A DNA stretch of 64,000 nt from Phalacrocorax aristotelis (lineage: Eukaryota; Chordata; Aves; Suliformes; Phalacrocoracidae). The stretch lies in assembly GCF_949628215.1 (NCBI RefSeq), contig NC_134286.1, positions 1 through 64,000 on the forward strand, given 5' to 3'. The notes beneath the pieces were generated by a model, which worked only from the letters and a program-made list of their open reading frames with translations, had not been told where the DNA came from and ran no database searches. Position 1 is the first letter of the stretch. Each line of letters opens with the position of its first letter. The position numbers and the translations under genes are program-made. This document shows, in pieces, positions 11,141-22,200 of this stretch.

Positions 11141-14035
11141 CCGGAGAGGCCAGCTCTTGGCCAGCCTCAGAAGGCGGTGCTGGGGCTGCTTATGTTATTC
11201 CAAGGATGTCTTCCCCTATACAGATCCTGAGGGACCTACAGAGTATCCTGATCTCTTTCTCTCTTCTTTTTTTAAACGTTCTCTGATGTAAGCGGAAATA
11301 AATCTGCTGCTTTGGAAGCGGGGGAAACTGCCGGTCCCCTCGCCGCTTCAGCATCAGGCTCAGAGCTTGGACAAAGGGCAGATCTGTCCCTCCTCGCCCC
11401 CTCTGGAGCCTGGAGCTGAAGAAAAGGTTTGTGCTGAGAGCAGAAACGGGGGTTTGCCCCTATCCTTTGGTCTGTGCGAGGGGCTCCATCTGGAAACACT
11501 AAGGACGGAGGGGAAACTGAGTTTCTAATATTGTGTTTGGCTGCAATCTTGTTGTAGCGACTGCTGTTAATGCAAATCCCGTGTTGATTTTCTCCAGCTC
11601 ACTTAGCTCGGTCGCAAGGCAAAAAGGCAGGATTTCTCTCCAGCTGGAGCCAGGAGCCAGGGCTGCAGAGAAGAGGGGGGGGGGTCAGGCAGGCAGGGGC
11701 AAGGGCATCTGGGCATCGAAGCCATCCCCGGCTTCACCCCAGTGCTGTGCTGGGCAGAGTGGGGAAGGGCCCACCAGGGTCACCTCCTGCCCCCCAGACA
11801 TTGCTCTGGAGTATTTTCTGGGCTTGTAAAAGCATATTCCCAAAATTGCTGGCATTTGTGGCATCCAGGCAATAAATACCCACCCTGTACCCCGAGAAAG
11901 AGGCGGGATGGCCTGAGCTGCAGGCTGCACCCGAGGAAGGGTTTGAGATATATCCCACCCAGTAGGCACCTGCTCCCTTCCGAGGGTTCTGCCTTATCTA
12001 TCACCATTAGAGGACTTTTTTTCTTACAGGCTTAAGTAGAAATATGGGACGGTCGATGACTCCTGAAGAGAAGTGTCGAGAATGATCACGGGCCGCTTGC
12101 TACAAGCACCCGCAGCCATTCAAGGCAGAATCCGCTTTTCCAAAAGCAATTTGTGGCTCCGTCACCTGTTGATTAGTACGACGGCTCCGTGAGGCTCCCT
12201 CACGCCTGCAAGCCTCGTGGGTGATACCTCCTCAAGTCGCTCGAGTTACTCGCCTCTAATTCCTCAGCAGAGGTGATCAGAGCCAATGATGCTGGCAGCT
12301 CGGCGCAGAGGGGAGTCTTCTGCTGGCTGGGCTCAGGGGATGCATTGCTGCTCCATGGGTGATAACCTGAGGATGCTCTTGGGGGAGAGGTGGCTGGGTG
12401 CAGCCGAGCATCGTCTGGACCACGCTGAGGAGGGCACCCGTGGCAGCCCCGGGCTCAGCTCTTGCCTTGGGCTGAGCTCTGGAGAACTTCAACCAGGAAT
12501 GAGAAGAATTCTTCTGACGCGGAGAGTGAGCACTGACACCTCTCTTCAACCATGGTCTGGAGCTGCTGACTGTGGGTGAGGGTTTTCCTGCTCTCAAAGG
12601 GACCCGCACCATGTGTAGCTGCCCCGCAACCTCCCCTCCCCACACTGAGGGTAGGCGTAAGGTCAGCAGGTGACAATTTGAGCAAAAACTGATCCCATTC
12701 CAGGTTCTTGAAGTCATTTTGCTTTTGTAATGTGCTAATTCCTGGGCCCAGAGAATAATTGATTCCAGATCCCAGAGCATTTTTGCAGGAGGGCAATGGC
12801 TCTTGGCAACCCTTCCCACCTCCAGCGCGAGCGGTGAGAGGAACCTGCAGCTGCAGCAGGACCACGTCACGGCTCCTGCTGTGGGAAGGACGGCAGCAGG
12901 GAGGGCATCGCCTCCCCACACCACCCCGGCGCTCGGTCCTGCCCGCGGCAGAGCCAGAGTGGCCGCGGATGGCTGTCATGCATACCACACTGCCTGATCT
13001 GCTGGCTGTGGCTGCGAGGTAGACCCCTCCTGATCCTACGCACCCTCCCCGGCTGCTGCACGTGTCCCCTGCCACAGGGGACATCTGCTCGTGCTTTTCT
13101 CTTCCCCCCAGCTCTCCAGGCCGGAGGTGCAGCTTCAATCTTTCTGAGAGTTCAGGAAGGTCAAAGACTTTTTCCAATGGTTCCCATCAGGCTACTTCTT
13201 CCCCAGATTGCATCAAGACAAGAGGCTCAGCCTTATCCACCACATCCGACCCCGTGGTTAGCTCATTCCTTGGCCGGGACGTTTCCATCCTGGTCAGATT
13301 TATTCACGCATCTGCTGCTCCTGCAGCACACAGATCCTGGGGGGCTGCCTTCGGATCTGCCCTCCTGGACACCCCCAGCCAGAGCATCTGCAGCGTGGCG
13401 GGCAAAGCTCCCCCCATCCCCTGCCAACACATCAGTGCTGGGGATCCCAACAGCCCCCTAAACTCTGGCTCTGCCCCGCTGCAGGGCTGGGCTGCGGCGC
13501 CAGCGGAGGTGCACAGGGCTGCTCATCCCGCAGCATCGACTGCGGCTCGTCCCCTGCACATCCCCAGGGATGTCCCATCCCCCGAGCGGGGGTGGAGGGA
13601 CAAATGGCCATGGCTGGGAAAGGTGAGATGGTACCAGCTGTGTGACAAAATCCACAGCTGCAGCCCCACGGCTCCTGAGTAGCTGCCGAATACCACCGCA
13701 TCTCTCCTGAACCTTCCCTCTGCATGACCCGGCGGCAGGGACGTGCCTTTCCCCAGCTTGCCAGCGCCTGGGGCCAACATCTGGGTCTTTTCCTGGCTCC
13801 AAGAGGCAGGGAGAGGTGGGTGCCCTGCTGCAGCCCCTACCTGCTATCATCACCCGCTCTGCATCCTCAGGCAAGGCGGTGTGCACCCGCCGTGCATCCT
13901 CCCCGGGCTGCAGGCTGTGACCTGGCCCCTGTGCTGTGGGCCAGGGGTGAATGGGGGGGATATGGGGTGAGGGGCAGCCAGGCCCCCGTGCTCACAGTTG
14001 AAGGGGAGCCTCTGTGCAGCCAGGAGCTTTTCTGG
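11141..14035. other. Intergenic DNA
   Basis: Unique sequence without recognisable exons. The part at about 12030-12290 is AT-richer, with a CACCTGTTGATTAG motif run, and may be another CNE. A G-run occurs near 11676-11685. Open frames are short and overlap in several frames. Confidence 0.4.
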
Positions 14036-14135
14036 TGAGGACTGCACTTGAACAGAGTCGGCTTACGTTTATTTTTTCCTCTAATAAAAAACTAATAAAG
14101 GAGAAAATGAAAAAATAATTTTCTGGAATTCGGCT
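14036..14135. other. AT-rich patch
   Basis: About 100 bp of TTATTTTTT, AATAAAAAACTAATAAAGG and GAAAAAATAATTTTC. There are several AATAAA-like strings, but no upstream terminal exon is recognisable, so I do not call a polyadenylation site. Confidence 0.5.
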
Positions 14136-14238
14136 GTGTCTGCCCAGTTTCCTTCGTCCGATCTGCAGGGGCGCGGATGTGCGGGTGGTGTGAGATGCAG
14201 GTCACTGAGGCATGGGTGCTGCAGTGCGGGGCATTGCA

Positions 14239-14363
14239 TCCCCTTTCCCTTCCCCTTCCCCTTCCCCTTGCCCTTCCTCTTCCCCTCTTCCCCTCTTCCC
14301 CTTCTTCTCCCCCTATTCCCCTTCCCCTCTTCCCCTTCCCCTTCCCCTTCCCCTTTCCCCCCT
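14239..14363. repeat. Polypyrimidine (CCCCTT)n tract
   Basis: About 125 bp of almost pure C/T on the + strand, built on a CCCCTT hexamer with CCCCTCTT variants. Long homopurine-homopyrimidine mirror tracts of this kind can adopt triplex (H-DNA) structure. Confidence 0.95.
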
Positions 14364-14624
14364 GCCCAGGCCCTCCCTCCTACAGAGGGACAGGGTCAGC
14401 ACAAGTTGCTGTGCCAGAGCCCGGCGCCGCGGGGTCCCCATCCCACCTGCAGACCCTCTTCTTCGCTGCCTGCCCCTGTGCCTCCTGCCGGCGCTGCCCG
14501 CGCTGCCTGCCCTCGCCGCAGCCACCCCTCTGGGGGGGACAAACCTCCCTTGCGCCTCCGTTGTTGTTGTTTTGGGCTTTGTCTCTCTCTAAGAAAACCG
14601 CCTGGTGTAAATCTCTGCAAAGGG

Positions 14625-15010
14625 CCCATCCTGCATTATTTATGCTCGCAGCGGGACCCTTCACGCTCTTTTATCCTGCCCGTTTAATACGAACCAGAGA
14701 TTTTTTTGGCTTAAAAAAGTCTGCTGTGTTCCCGCTCCTTCCCCCGCCCAGCCCCGCTCCTTGGAAGTTCAGATAAGGGGAAGATTTATACTGGTGAGGA
14801 GGGAGGCAGTGAGCAGGGGGTTAAGAGAGAGTCACTTTTGGGGGTTCTTTGAAGATAAATTTAACTTGTTCTTATCTGGGCTTCATGCACTCAAGAAAAT
14901 GTTAACGCTGGGGAGGCTGGCCGCAGCTGGGGAAGGTGGGGGCTGGTTTTAATCTTTAGCCTGGTCCATTTTGGGTTCATTATAGCGACATTCATCACTC
15001 CGGCCAGGTA
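14625..15010. promoter_or_regulatory. Candidate GATA-rich enhancer
   Basis: An AT-richer unique block holding three GATA sites in 110 bp: AGATAAGG at 14771, AGATAAAT at 14853 and inverted TTATCT near 14872. TGCATTATTTATGC precedes them and GTTAAC follows. No coding potential is seen. Clustering in both orientations at short spacing is typical of GATA-factor enhancers, but conservation was not tested. Confidence 0.45.
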
Positions 15011-15149
15011 AATAACTCTGGCCCTCGCTATTGCCCAGTGTGGCGGCGGGAGTGCTGGGGGATGCTGGCAGATGAACATGGGCTCTCCTGCCCCGGGCGG
15101 TTAATGGGGTGGTGCTGGAGAAGCCGTACACACTCGCAGGATGCGCTTT

Positions 15150-15430
15150 TATTTCACATCTCATCTATTTAGGGGTGGCGGGTGGGATGGGGGGTGCACG
15201 GCGCTCACGGCCCCGTGGGGCACTAATCGAACACACACCCCTGCGTCCGCTGACAGCGGCCGGGAGCACGGCCCCAGCCCCGCAGCTGGGGCTAATGAGC
15301 GCCGGGGCTCATTAGTGACCCACGCGCTCACGGCGCAGGACGGCCGGGCTCGCCCGAGCTCGGCGCCAGGGGTTATTAACGCGCTGCCAGCCGGGGTGAC
15401 GCGGGAGGTTCGGGGGATCCCGTCGGCAGG
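15150..15430. promoter_or_regulatory. CpG-dense element with homeodomain palindrome
   Basis: A ~250-bp CpG-rich stretch far from any recognised promoter (an orphan CpG island). It contains a perfect 9-bp inverted repeat, CTAATGAGC at 15292-15300 and GCTCATTAG at 15307-15315, six bases apart, with TAAT/ATTA homeodomain cores in each arm. TTATTAACGCG follows at about 15373. This suggests an enhancer or an unannotated start site. Confidence 0.4.
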
Positions 15431-16729
15431 AGGGGGGTTTTACAGTCCAGCTTGCCATGAGCTTCACACTTGCCTTCTCCAAAGCCGTGAGGCTGCCTTT
15501 GCCTGCAGGGTCTCTACCCAGACCTTGGGGCTTCTCCTGGTGCAGAAGTGCCCTGACACCTTCAGGGGAGCACAGGCTTGTGGGGTGACCTGAGCAGCCC
15601 TGGGAGATAGCTGGTGTGAGCCATGCTCTCCGCCCTGGGCATCCAGCAGCACATCAGGGCAGAGGCTGCAAATGCTTTTTTGTGTTGTTTTTTTTCACAC
15701 AGCTTCTTGTGATAGGAAATTTCTGGCTTGAAGGTTGAAGGTTCTAGTAAGTGAGGGATGCGTGCAAGAAAGGGGTGAGAAAAAGCATGGCTGTGTGTGC
15801 ATAGGAGACATTTACCTCCTTGCTGCCTGGCCTCTAAGAAAAGGTAGACACAGGTTGGCTTTTCTGCAGTTCCCGCAGGTTGCATCCCTTCCCAGGAGCC
15901 CGCCTGGCACCCGGGACCACCCGAGCCCCGCACCGCAGGCTCCCAGGCCCCAGCCTGGGCAGTCCCCCCACGCAGCATCGCGGCGGTGCCTCGGGCGGCT
16001 GCGTGTCACTGCAAAGGCCACTTCCCCCAGCTCTGCGGGACGGTTTGGTGCCTGACCTGTGACCTCGGTGTCAGCACGTATTAACGATCCCCTCATGCCT
16101 GGCAGGGGAGCGAGCGCCCAGCACACCGAGGAATTCGCTGCCTTCCTGGAGGCAAAGAGCATCCTTGCACTGCCTCTCTGGGGACGGGCACCCGCAGCTC
16201 CCCGAGCGCTCCACTCCTGGCCCCTCCAAGCCAAGGGCTGGCTCCTATCTCTGATCTCCATCACTAATTTATGTCCCAGGGCTGCGGCTGCCAGGGCGGC
16301 TTTAATTCATGGGAGGAGGGAGGGCAGGTCCCTTCAGCCCGGCCGTATATCTGCCTGGGGTTATCTAGGAATTCAGCCCCGCTATCGCGGCCCTAGAAAG
16401 GGCTGAGCATCGTGGCGGCCGTGCCCGCTCCTGCCAGGGTCCCTCTCATTGCCCCAATGCACTCCAGGCTTGTCGCCTCCCTCCCCGGGGTCGCTGGCTG
16501 TTAACCCGGCACAGGGGTGTGGGGCACGGCTTTTGGGGCAGGAGCACATGGTTCTGCGCTGGGGACACAGGGAGGGAAAGGGTCCCAACAGCACCGGGGT
16601 TTTGCTTCCCAGTCAGGGTTTTCTATGCTGTCTTCATTGCCTTTTTGGCACAAGGGCTATTTAACAACCCCCCAAACCAGCAACAAATGGTTAAAAGCAG
16701 CCACAGGTGTTTAAAATCTAAATAGGAAG
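15431..16729. other. Intergenic DNA
   Basis: Unique sequence without recognisable exons, transposons or RNA genes. A T-run lies near 15690. Nothing further is supported. Confidence 0.5.
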
Positions 16730-16870
16730 GACAAATGGTGAAAAGAAAAGCTGAGATAGAAAGGGATGAAATAAATGACTTTCCTAAGACCATAGCAGCA
16801 GGTCTAGAAGGCGAATCGGTATCTTATCCACAGAGCAATGATGTTTTCCATGTGCTTTATGCTCTCTCCG
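16730..16870. repeat. Possible ancient MIR/CORE-SINE-like remnant
   Basis: The order AAATGACTTTCCTAAGACCA, then GCAGCAGGTCTAGAAGGCG, then TTATCCACAGAGCAATG follows the familiar GACTTGCCCAAGGTCA...GCAGG...CTATCCACT order of MIR-type SINE and related LINE tails. Identity is low. A very old amniote retroposon is the best guess. Confidence 0.35.
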
Positions 16871-18289
16871 GGCAGAGGGCTGGGTGGAAAGCACATAGGA
16901 AACCATTTCCTCTCCTTTTCACTCCCCCTCAAAGGTAAATGCCGCGCAGAGCAGAAGAGATTCATCAGGCTGAGGACCTGTATTTATGTTTCAATCAACT
17001 GGAAATGAGTAAGGACCTGGGTAACAGGAGTGGGTATTTTGAATCTGGCTGTTGAAAGGTCCAGGACCCTGGGGGTCTCTTTGCTTCTCCTGATATATTG
17101 AGGCTGCGTGTTCAGACGCTGCCCGATGTCAGCCCCTCTTCACCTAGGAAGGAGATGAGGGCACCTTCCTGGAGCTGGCGTTGGCTTGCTGGAGCATCGT
17201 CCCAGGTGCGCATGAAGGGAGGGCAAAGGCATCTCCCCCCTCTTGCTCCCAGCACCCCCCTCATTAAGGCAGCCTGTGTCCGTAGGAATTGAATCCCTGG
17301 CGAGGCAGGAAAAGTGTCGTGCACATCTAATGTGCTTACCAGTGATTTCCGAATCCTTTGCTACAGCTGCTGCCTCCCACTGCCCTGCCTGAGCCCCACT
17401 GCCCGAGTGGGCTGGGGTGCCGGGGAGCCCCGGCGGGGGCTGCGGGTCCTGGCCCCGCGGCACCGACGGACACGCTCCTCTGCAGGAGCCCTCTCCCCCT
17501 CACCAGCATCCACCAAGTGTGGCCCCACGCTCTAACTGGGACAAGACATGACCATCCCAGTGTGCAGAAATGCCCCAGGCGGGACCTTGGCGGTGGTTCG
17601 TGGAGGTGGCGGTGGTGGCAGCGCTGGGGCAGGGTGCAGGCAGGGATACCAAGAGCCGCAACACTTTGGGGAAGGCAGGGTCCTTGAGCGCCAGCGGGGA
17701 GGGCGCAGGAAGCCCGAGCTTGGCCGGAGAGCGGTGATCACGGCACGGCTGCAGCCGCAGCTCTGTTGGCAGAGAAGGGATGCGAGCGGCAAAGGGAAAG
17801 CAAGGCAGAGGGCAGGAGCCCGTGGGGATGGGAGCTAAAAAGGCTCCTTTCAGCATCAGGAAACCCAGCTTGCCTGAAGGCAAGAGAAAGGAGCAGAAAA
17901 TATGGTAGCTCAGTTGTAAGATGTGGCTTAGGGGGGATATAGTGAGACTGAGGCAAGGGTAGGGAACAAAGTCCTCTCGCACATCAGAGGGAGAAGGGCT
18001 GCAAGGGAATTCATGCATCCACGAGAAACCCAAAGGCAATAAAAGAAAAAACGAAGGAGGGAAGGACACTGCAGAGGAGAGAGGGGATGTCTCTGCACCA
18101 GGCTCCTTCAGAGCGACCGTACGTGCGATGGCGACGCCAGCCAGCTCATCCGCGGGCAGGGGCGAGGGAGCCGCCGCCGAAGAGGGCTCCCAAAATCACC
18201 GGCACATCAGAGAGCGCCAAGGACGGCCAGCCTCCTCCAAGACTCCAGAAGGATGAAGCAGTTCAGCTGCTAGACTAAATAGCTCGGGC
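16871..18289. other. Intergenic DNA
   Basis: An AT-richer piece at about 16960-17095 could be a CNE. The rest is GC-rich without recognisable genes. The 189-codon minus frame at 17500-18069 is low-complexity Pro/Leu/Ser and unsupported. Confidence 0.4.
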
Positions 18290-18510
18290 TGGGAACTGGC
18301 CAAGGAAAAAAAGATTTCTATTAAAAAAATGCCAATTCATCAACTTTGTCATGAACAGATCAGCACTGTTTTCTTTTTTCACTGCAAAAAAAAAAAGAGA
18401 AAAACTCTCCCAATTACTGTATGTTTTGTTCTTTTCTGTTTCAAAAATCCTGAAATTAAAGTTAATGATAGGGAAACATATTTAAAAATAAATGGCTGCC
18501 ATGACTGAAA
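18290..18510. other. AT-rich unique stretch
   Basis: About 220 bp rich in A/T with an A-run near 18386 and repeated TTAAA/TTTTC strings. It could be a CNE or the remnant of an old insertion. I see no family signature. Confidence 0.35.
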
Positions 18511-18869
18511 CAAGAGCTTATGAAAATATGGGGAGACCACGTTTTGATTGTCCAGAGCTCTTCTTTGCAATTATTTTCCCTTCCCCTGCTCCTTCTTTTT
18601 TCCTTTTTTGAGATAGGACGGCCTCGCTGCCCAGCTCTGCAGCTGTGGCTGGATCTGCACGGAGAGGGGCAAGAGGAGCCCTGGCCCAGGGGAAGCAGCC
18701 GAGTCCCCGAGGATGATGAGGAGGGGGCTGGGGTGTCCGGGGGCCGTCAAGGGAAGCTCTGCCCCACCAGCGCCGCTGAAGCAGCAAAGTGCTGCAAGGA
18801 AGGAGGGTGGCGGGCGCTCGCGGAGGGTGGATGCTGGCACATTGCGTTGGGTGGATTGAGCGTGAGGCG

Positions 18870-19295
18870 GTAATTTTAGCTGCACCTCTCGACTCGTTTC
18901 AAGCCAATGTTGGAGGCGTTCGGTATTCTGCCCCCGTGACTTTGCAAAGAGGGATTACAAAGTCTTTGAGGCGTTACTAGGTGCTAAAGTTGTAATGAAT
19001 AACGTTTTAATTAAACTTGTGGTACCTAAAAAAATACCTCAGTGAAAGATCGGAGAAAATACTGCAGAGGAAACATCTCCTGTACAAAGAGCGAGGCTGT
19101 GTGAAACCAGTAATGGGTCTAGCAGAAGTTCTCTCTGTTGGATATAAAGTGAGAAAAGATGTCTTAATTGCTAATCCAGAGAAATTTGGAGCAATAACCA
19201 AAATGTCGCCTCCCCAGCGCAAAGCGGATCTGCAGAGGATTCTCGGAAAGATTAATCATGGGACAAATTCATTATACACATATAGTTGAACCCAA
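18870..19295. promoter_or_regulatory. Candidate CNE spanning a 90-codon open frame
   Basis: An AT-balanced unique block unlike its GC-rich flanks, with CTTTGCAAAGAGGGATTACA (bicoid-type GGATTA), ACGTTTTAATTAAAC and GGAAAGATTAATCATGGG. An open frame of 90 codons (19017-19289, +) runs through it. The peptide has no domain I recognise, and I see no clear acceptor or donor bounding it. A long conserved regulatory element seems more likely than an exon, but a small exon is not excluded. Confidence 0.4.
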
Positions 19296-22200
19296 AGACT
19301 TGAGGCGCTTCACAAGGCTCCTCTGGAAAAGGGATTTTTGGTGGAGGGGAGGAAGCTGAAAGAGGCGTTTGAGCAGCTCCGAGCAGTGATTGCTCCTGGG
19401 TGACCATGCTGGCGGCTGCACAGGGCTGCCCTGAAGGGCAACGATGGCATTTCCTGGCCACCACGGCATTGCTGTTGCAGCGCGGGGACCGTGCTGCCCA
19501 AATGGGCCGCAGCTTTCCATCCCGGCGGCTCGGGTTCAGGACCTGGGGAGCGGGTGGATGCACAGCCGGCTGTGCCACTGCTCAGGAGACCACAGGGTGA
19601 CCGCAGGGCTGTGAAACACCCCTTATAACAAGGCAAAAGTCCTTCATCTCTGCTGTCCCGTGCAAGGGAGGGCACGTCCCTGCAGGACCCAGGCTGCAAG
19701 GATGGTGGGTGGCGTGCCATGCGTGCACGCCTCGGTTGGGTGCAGCACTGGCCTCCACCCTGAGATGCCAGGGAAGGGGGTTGTGGCGGGGGGGAAAGGG
19801 CAGCAGGGAGAGGGGCACGGAAATCTGCCAGCGTGAGGAGTCTGCTGGGGTGCAGGGACATGAGCCCAGCGATGCTGCACAGCATCGAGGGGTGTTTCTA
19901 TGACAGCGGTAGGGGCCAGCAAGAAGCCGCAGCCCCCGTGGGAGGGCAGCGGGTACTAGCTGTTCCCTCCTCCCTGACTTGGGGTATTCTCTCCTACAGC
20001 CCCATGTTTCCAGGCTGGTTCCCCACCACTGGCTGTACAGAGTAGGGGGAGCAGAGCACAGAGACCAGCTTCACCCCATCCACAGGGCTCTGTCCTGACT
20101 GCAAACCCACCCACCTTTGGTGGCAACCCATCCTTTTTGCTGGGGTTTCAGCCTCTCTGAGGAGCTGACGGTGCAGCTGGGGGTGCCCGGCAGCACTTGC
20201 AACCTGGGGTTGCAGACTGGGGACCACCTGACACCCAAGTGATCCTGCAGCAATGCAGCGGGCAGGGCTCTGACACTGCAGGCAGGACCCTGCCTCGCTG
20301 ACCCACTCGCTCGGCAGCGATGACCAGACATTGAATCACTGAAGCAGAGCTGGGCCAGGGTCTTGTTTTCCCATCTTCCCAGTGCTGCTGGCGGGATGGG
20401 GGTTGGGGGCCAGGGAAGCCCCCAGTGCCCTGAACCGTGTCTGGAAGCACTTGCATAGCCCCATCCTGCGAGGATGCACAGGGCTGGGGAGGGAAGGGGC
20501 GATGAGCAGAGCAGCATGTGTGGTGGGGACGCACGATTTAGCGCAGCCGTCCTTCCTGTGCCGCTGCTGACAAGGCCCCGGCCCGCAGGGGAGATGCATG
20601 CGGACGAGATCTGATGTTGGGGAGGTTCATGAGGCTGCAAAGCCGATTAAACCACCCTGTGCAGATGCCTGTGCTTGGTGAGCAGGGAAGCAGCCATGCC
20701 CTGGCCCCGGGCAGGCACCTGCATGGGGCTCACACAGGACCAGGCTTCTTTTGGTGCAGGGCTGTGAGCCACTGGCACCACCAGACTTTGCTCCTGAACT
20801 GGGTGGATGCAGCCAAGGGGACACACAGCCCGGCTTATCCTTGTGGCTCCTGGGACTCTGGTGACCCAGAAAAATGCCCCTTGCTCATACACCTGTGTTG
20901 ATCCCCCAGGGATGCTGCTGCCTGACACACAAAGCATGAAGCCAGGATCCAGCCCCTCCAAATCAGCTGATGAGCTCTGCAGGTTCACACTTGTCTGGCA
21001 CAAACCTGATGCGATCGCCTGGTGCTGAGCAAGCGGGGAGCGGTGGCAGCACCTTGCCACGGGGCAGCGATGGGGATAGCACCAGAAACCTCACCCATGA
21101 GCTGTGTAAATGGGGTGGTGGTGGTCATCCTGCAGCCCCCAGCCATGGGCATGTGGCAGCAGCAGCTTTCTCTGCCCTCTTGGAGGCTGCAGCCATTTCT
21201 TAGCTGTTGCAATTTGGAAAAACAGCTAGTTTCACGGGGCTGATGTCTACAACCAAAGGCACAGAGCTGCAGCTGCTGCTCCCAGGAGGACAGGGTGTGC
21301 AACAGCCCTTTTTGTGGGGGCACAGTAGGAGAAGGTCCCCAAGGGGTGTCCCAGGAGAGGACCTGACTGAATGCCCCCGCACTGAAGTGGCTCTGGGTGC
21401 AGGACAGTCCCTGCAGCGTTGTGCTAAGCGGTGCCCTCGTGCACCGACCCAGGGAGGCTAAGAGGAGCAGGCAAAGGTCTTGATCAAAGGTAGGTCACTC
21501 TTGTAAACACGTCTGAAGCCACCACACTGCTCCCCTTCCCACGGAGCAGCTGCTGGGTAATGTCTTTCAGGTGTCCCAGAAGTGTCTTGGGGGATGCTCA
21601 AAGGGAGGGTGAGGGCTCCACGTGCAAAGGGCGCAGCGGCGCTGCTTGGGTGGGGGGGACAGGAGGTTGCAGCGTCTGGACGGGGAAAAAGGGTGATGTT
21701 AAACAGGTCCATCCTTTGTGGGACTGCCACACGCAGTCCTCCCCACCTTGCACCAGGCAGATGTTGATGTTGAAACATCCTTTTTGCCAGTCCTGATGTG
21801 GAAGAGTTTGGGTGGAGAAAGAGAAAGTTTGAAAATGAAAATTTTGGGAGGAGTTTTTGGTTTTCCCCATTTCATTCCAAGAAACAATTTCTTGTTCTCT
21901 CTCCGCCCCCAATTTCAATGAAAGACTCTGAAAACGCACGATTTTCCATCTTTCTTGCATGTGGGGGAGGTGTTGGCCGTTTTACGACCAGTCCCACCCC
22001 CCCCGTTTTACCTCACGTCTTTTATTTGACTGAGTCAGAGGAGCCCACGGAAGCCCTGCCAGCACCGAGGTGGAAACGGTGCGATTTGCGTTATCATCAC
22101 TTAACGAGTTATCCCACATCAGCAGGGCTGTGGCAAGGCCCTGAGCTGGTGAAGCCTGCGGCGAGCATGAGGTAAAGGAGGAGATGAAAGAGATTTCGTC

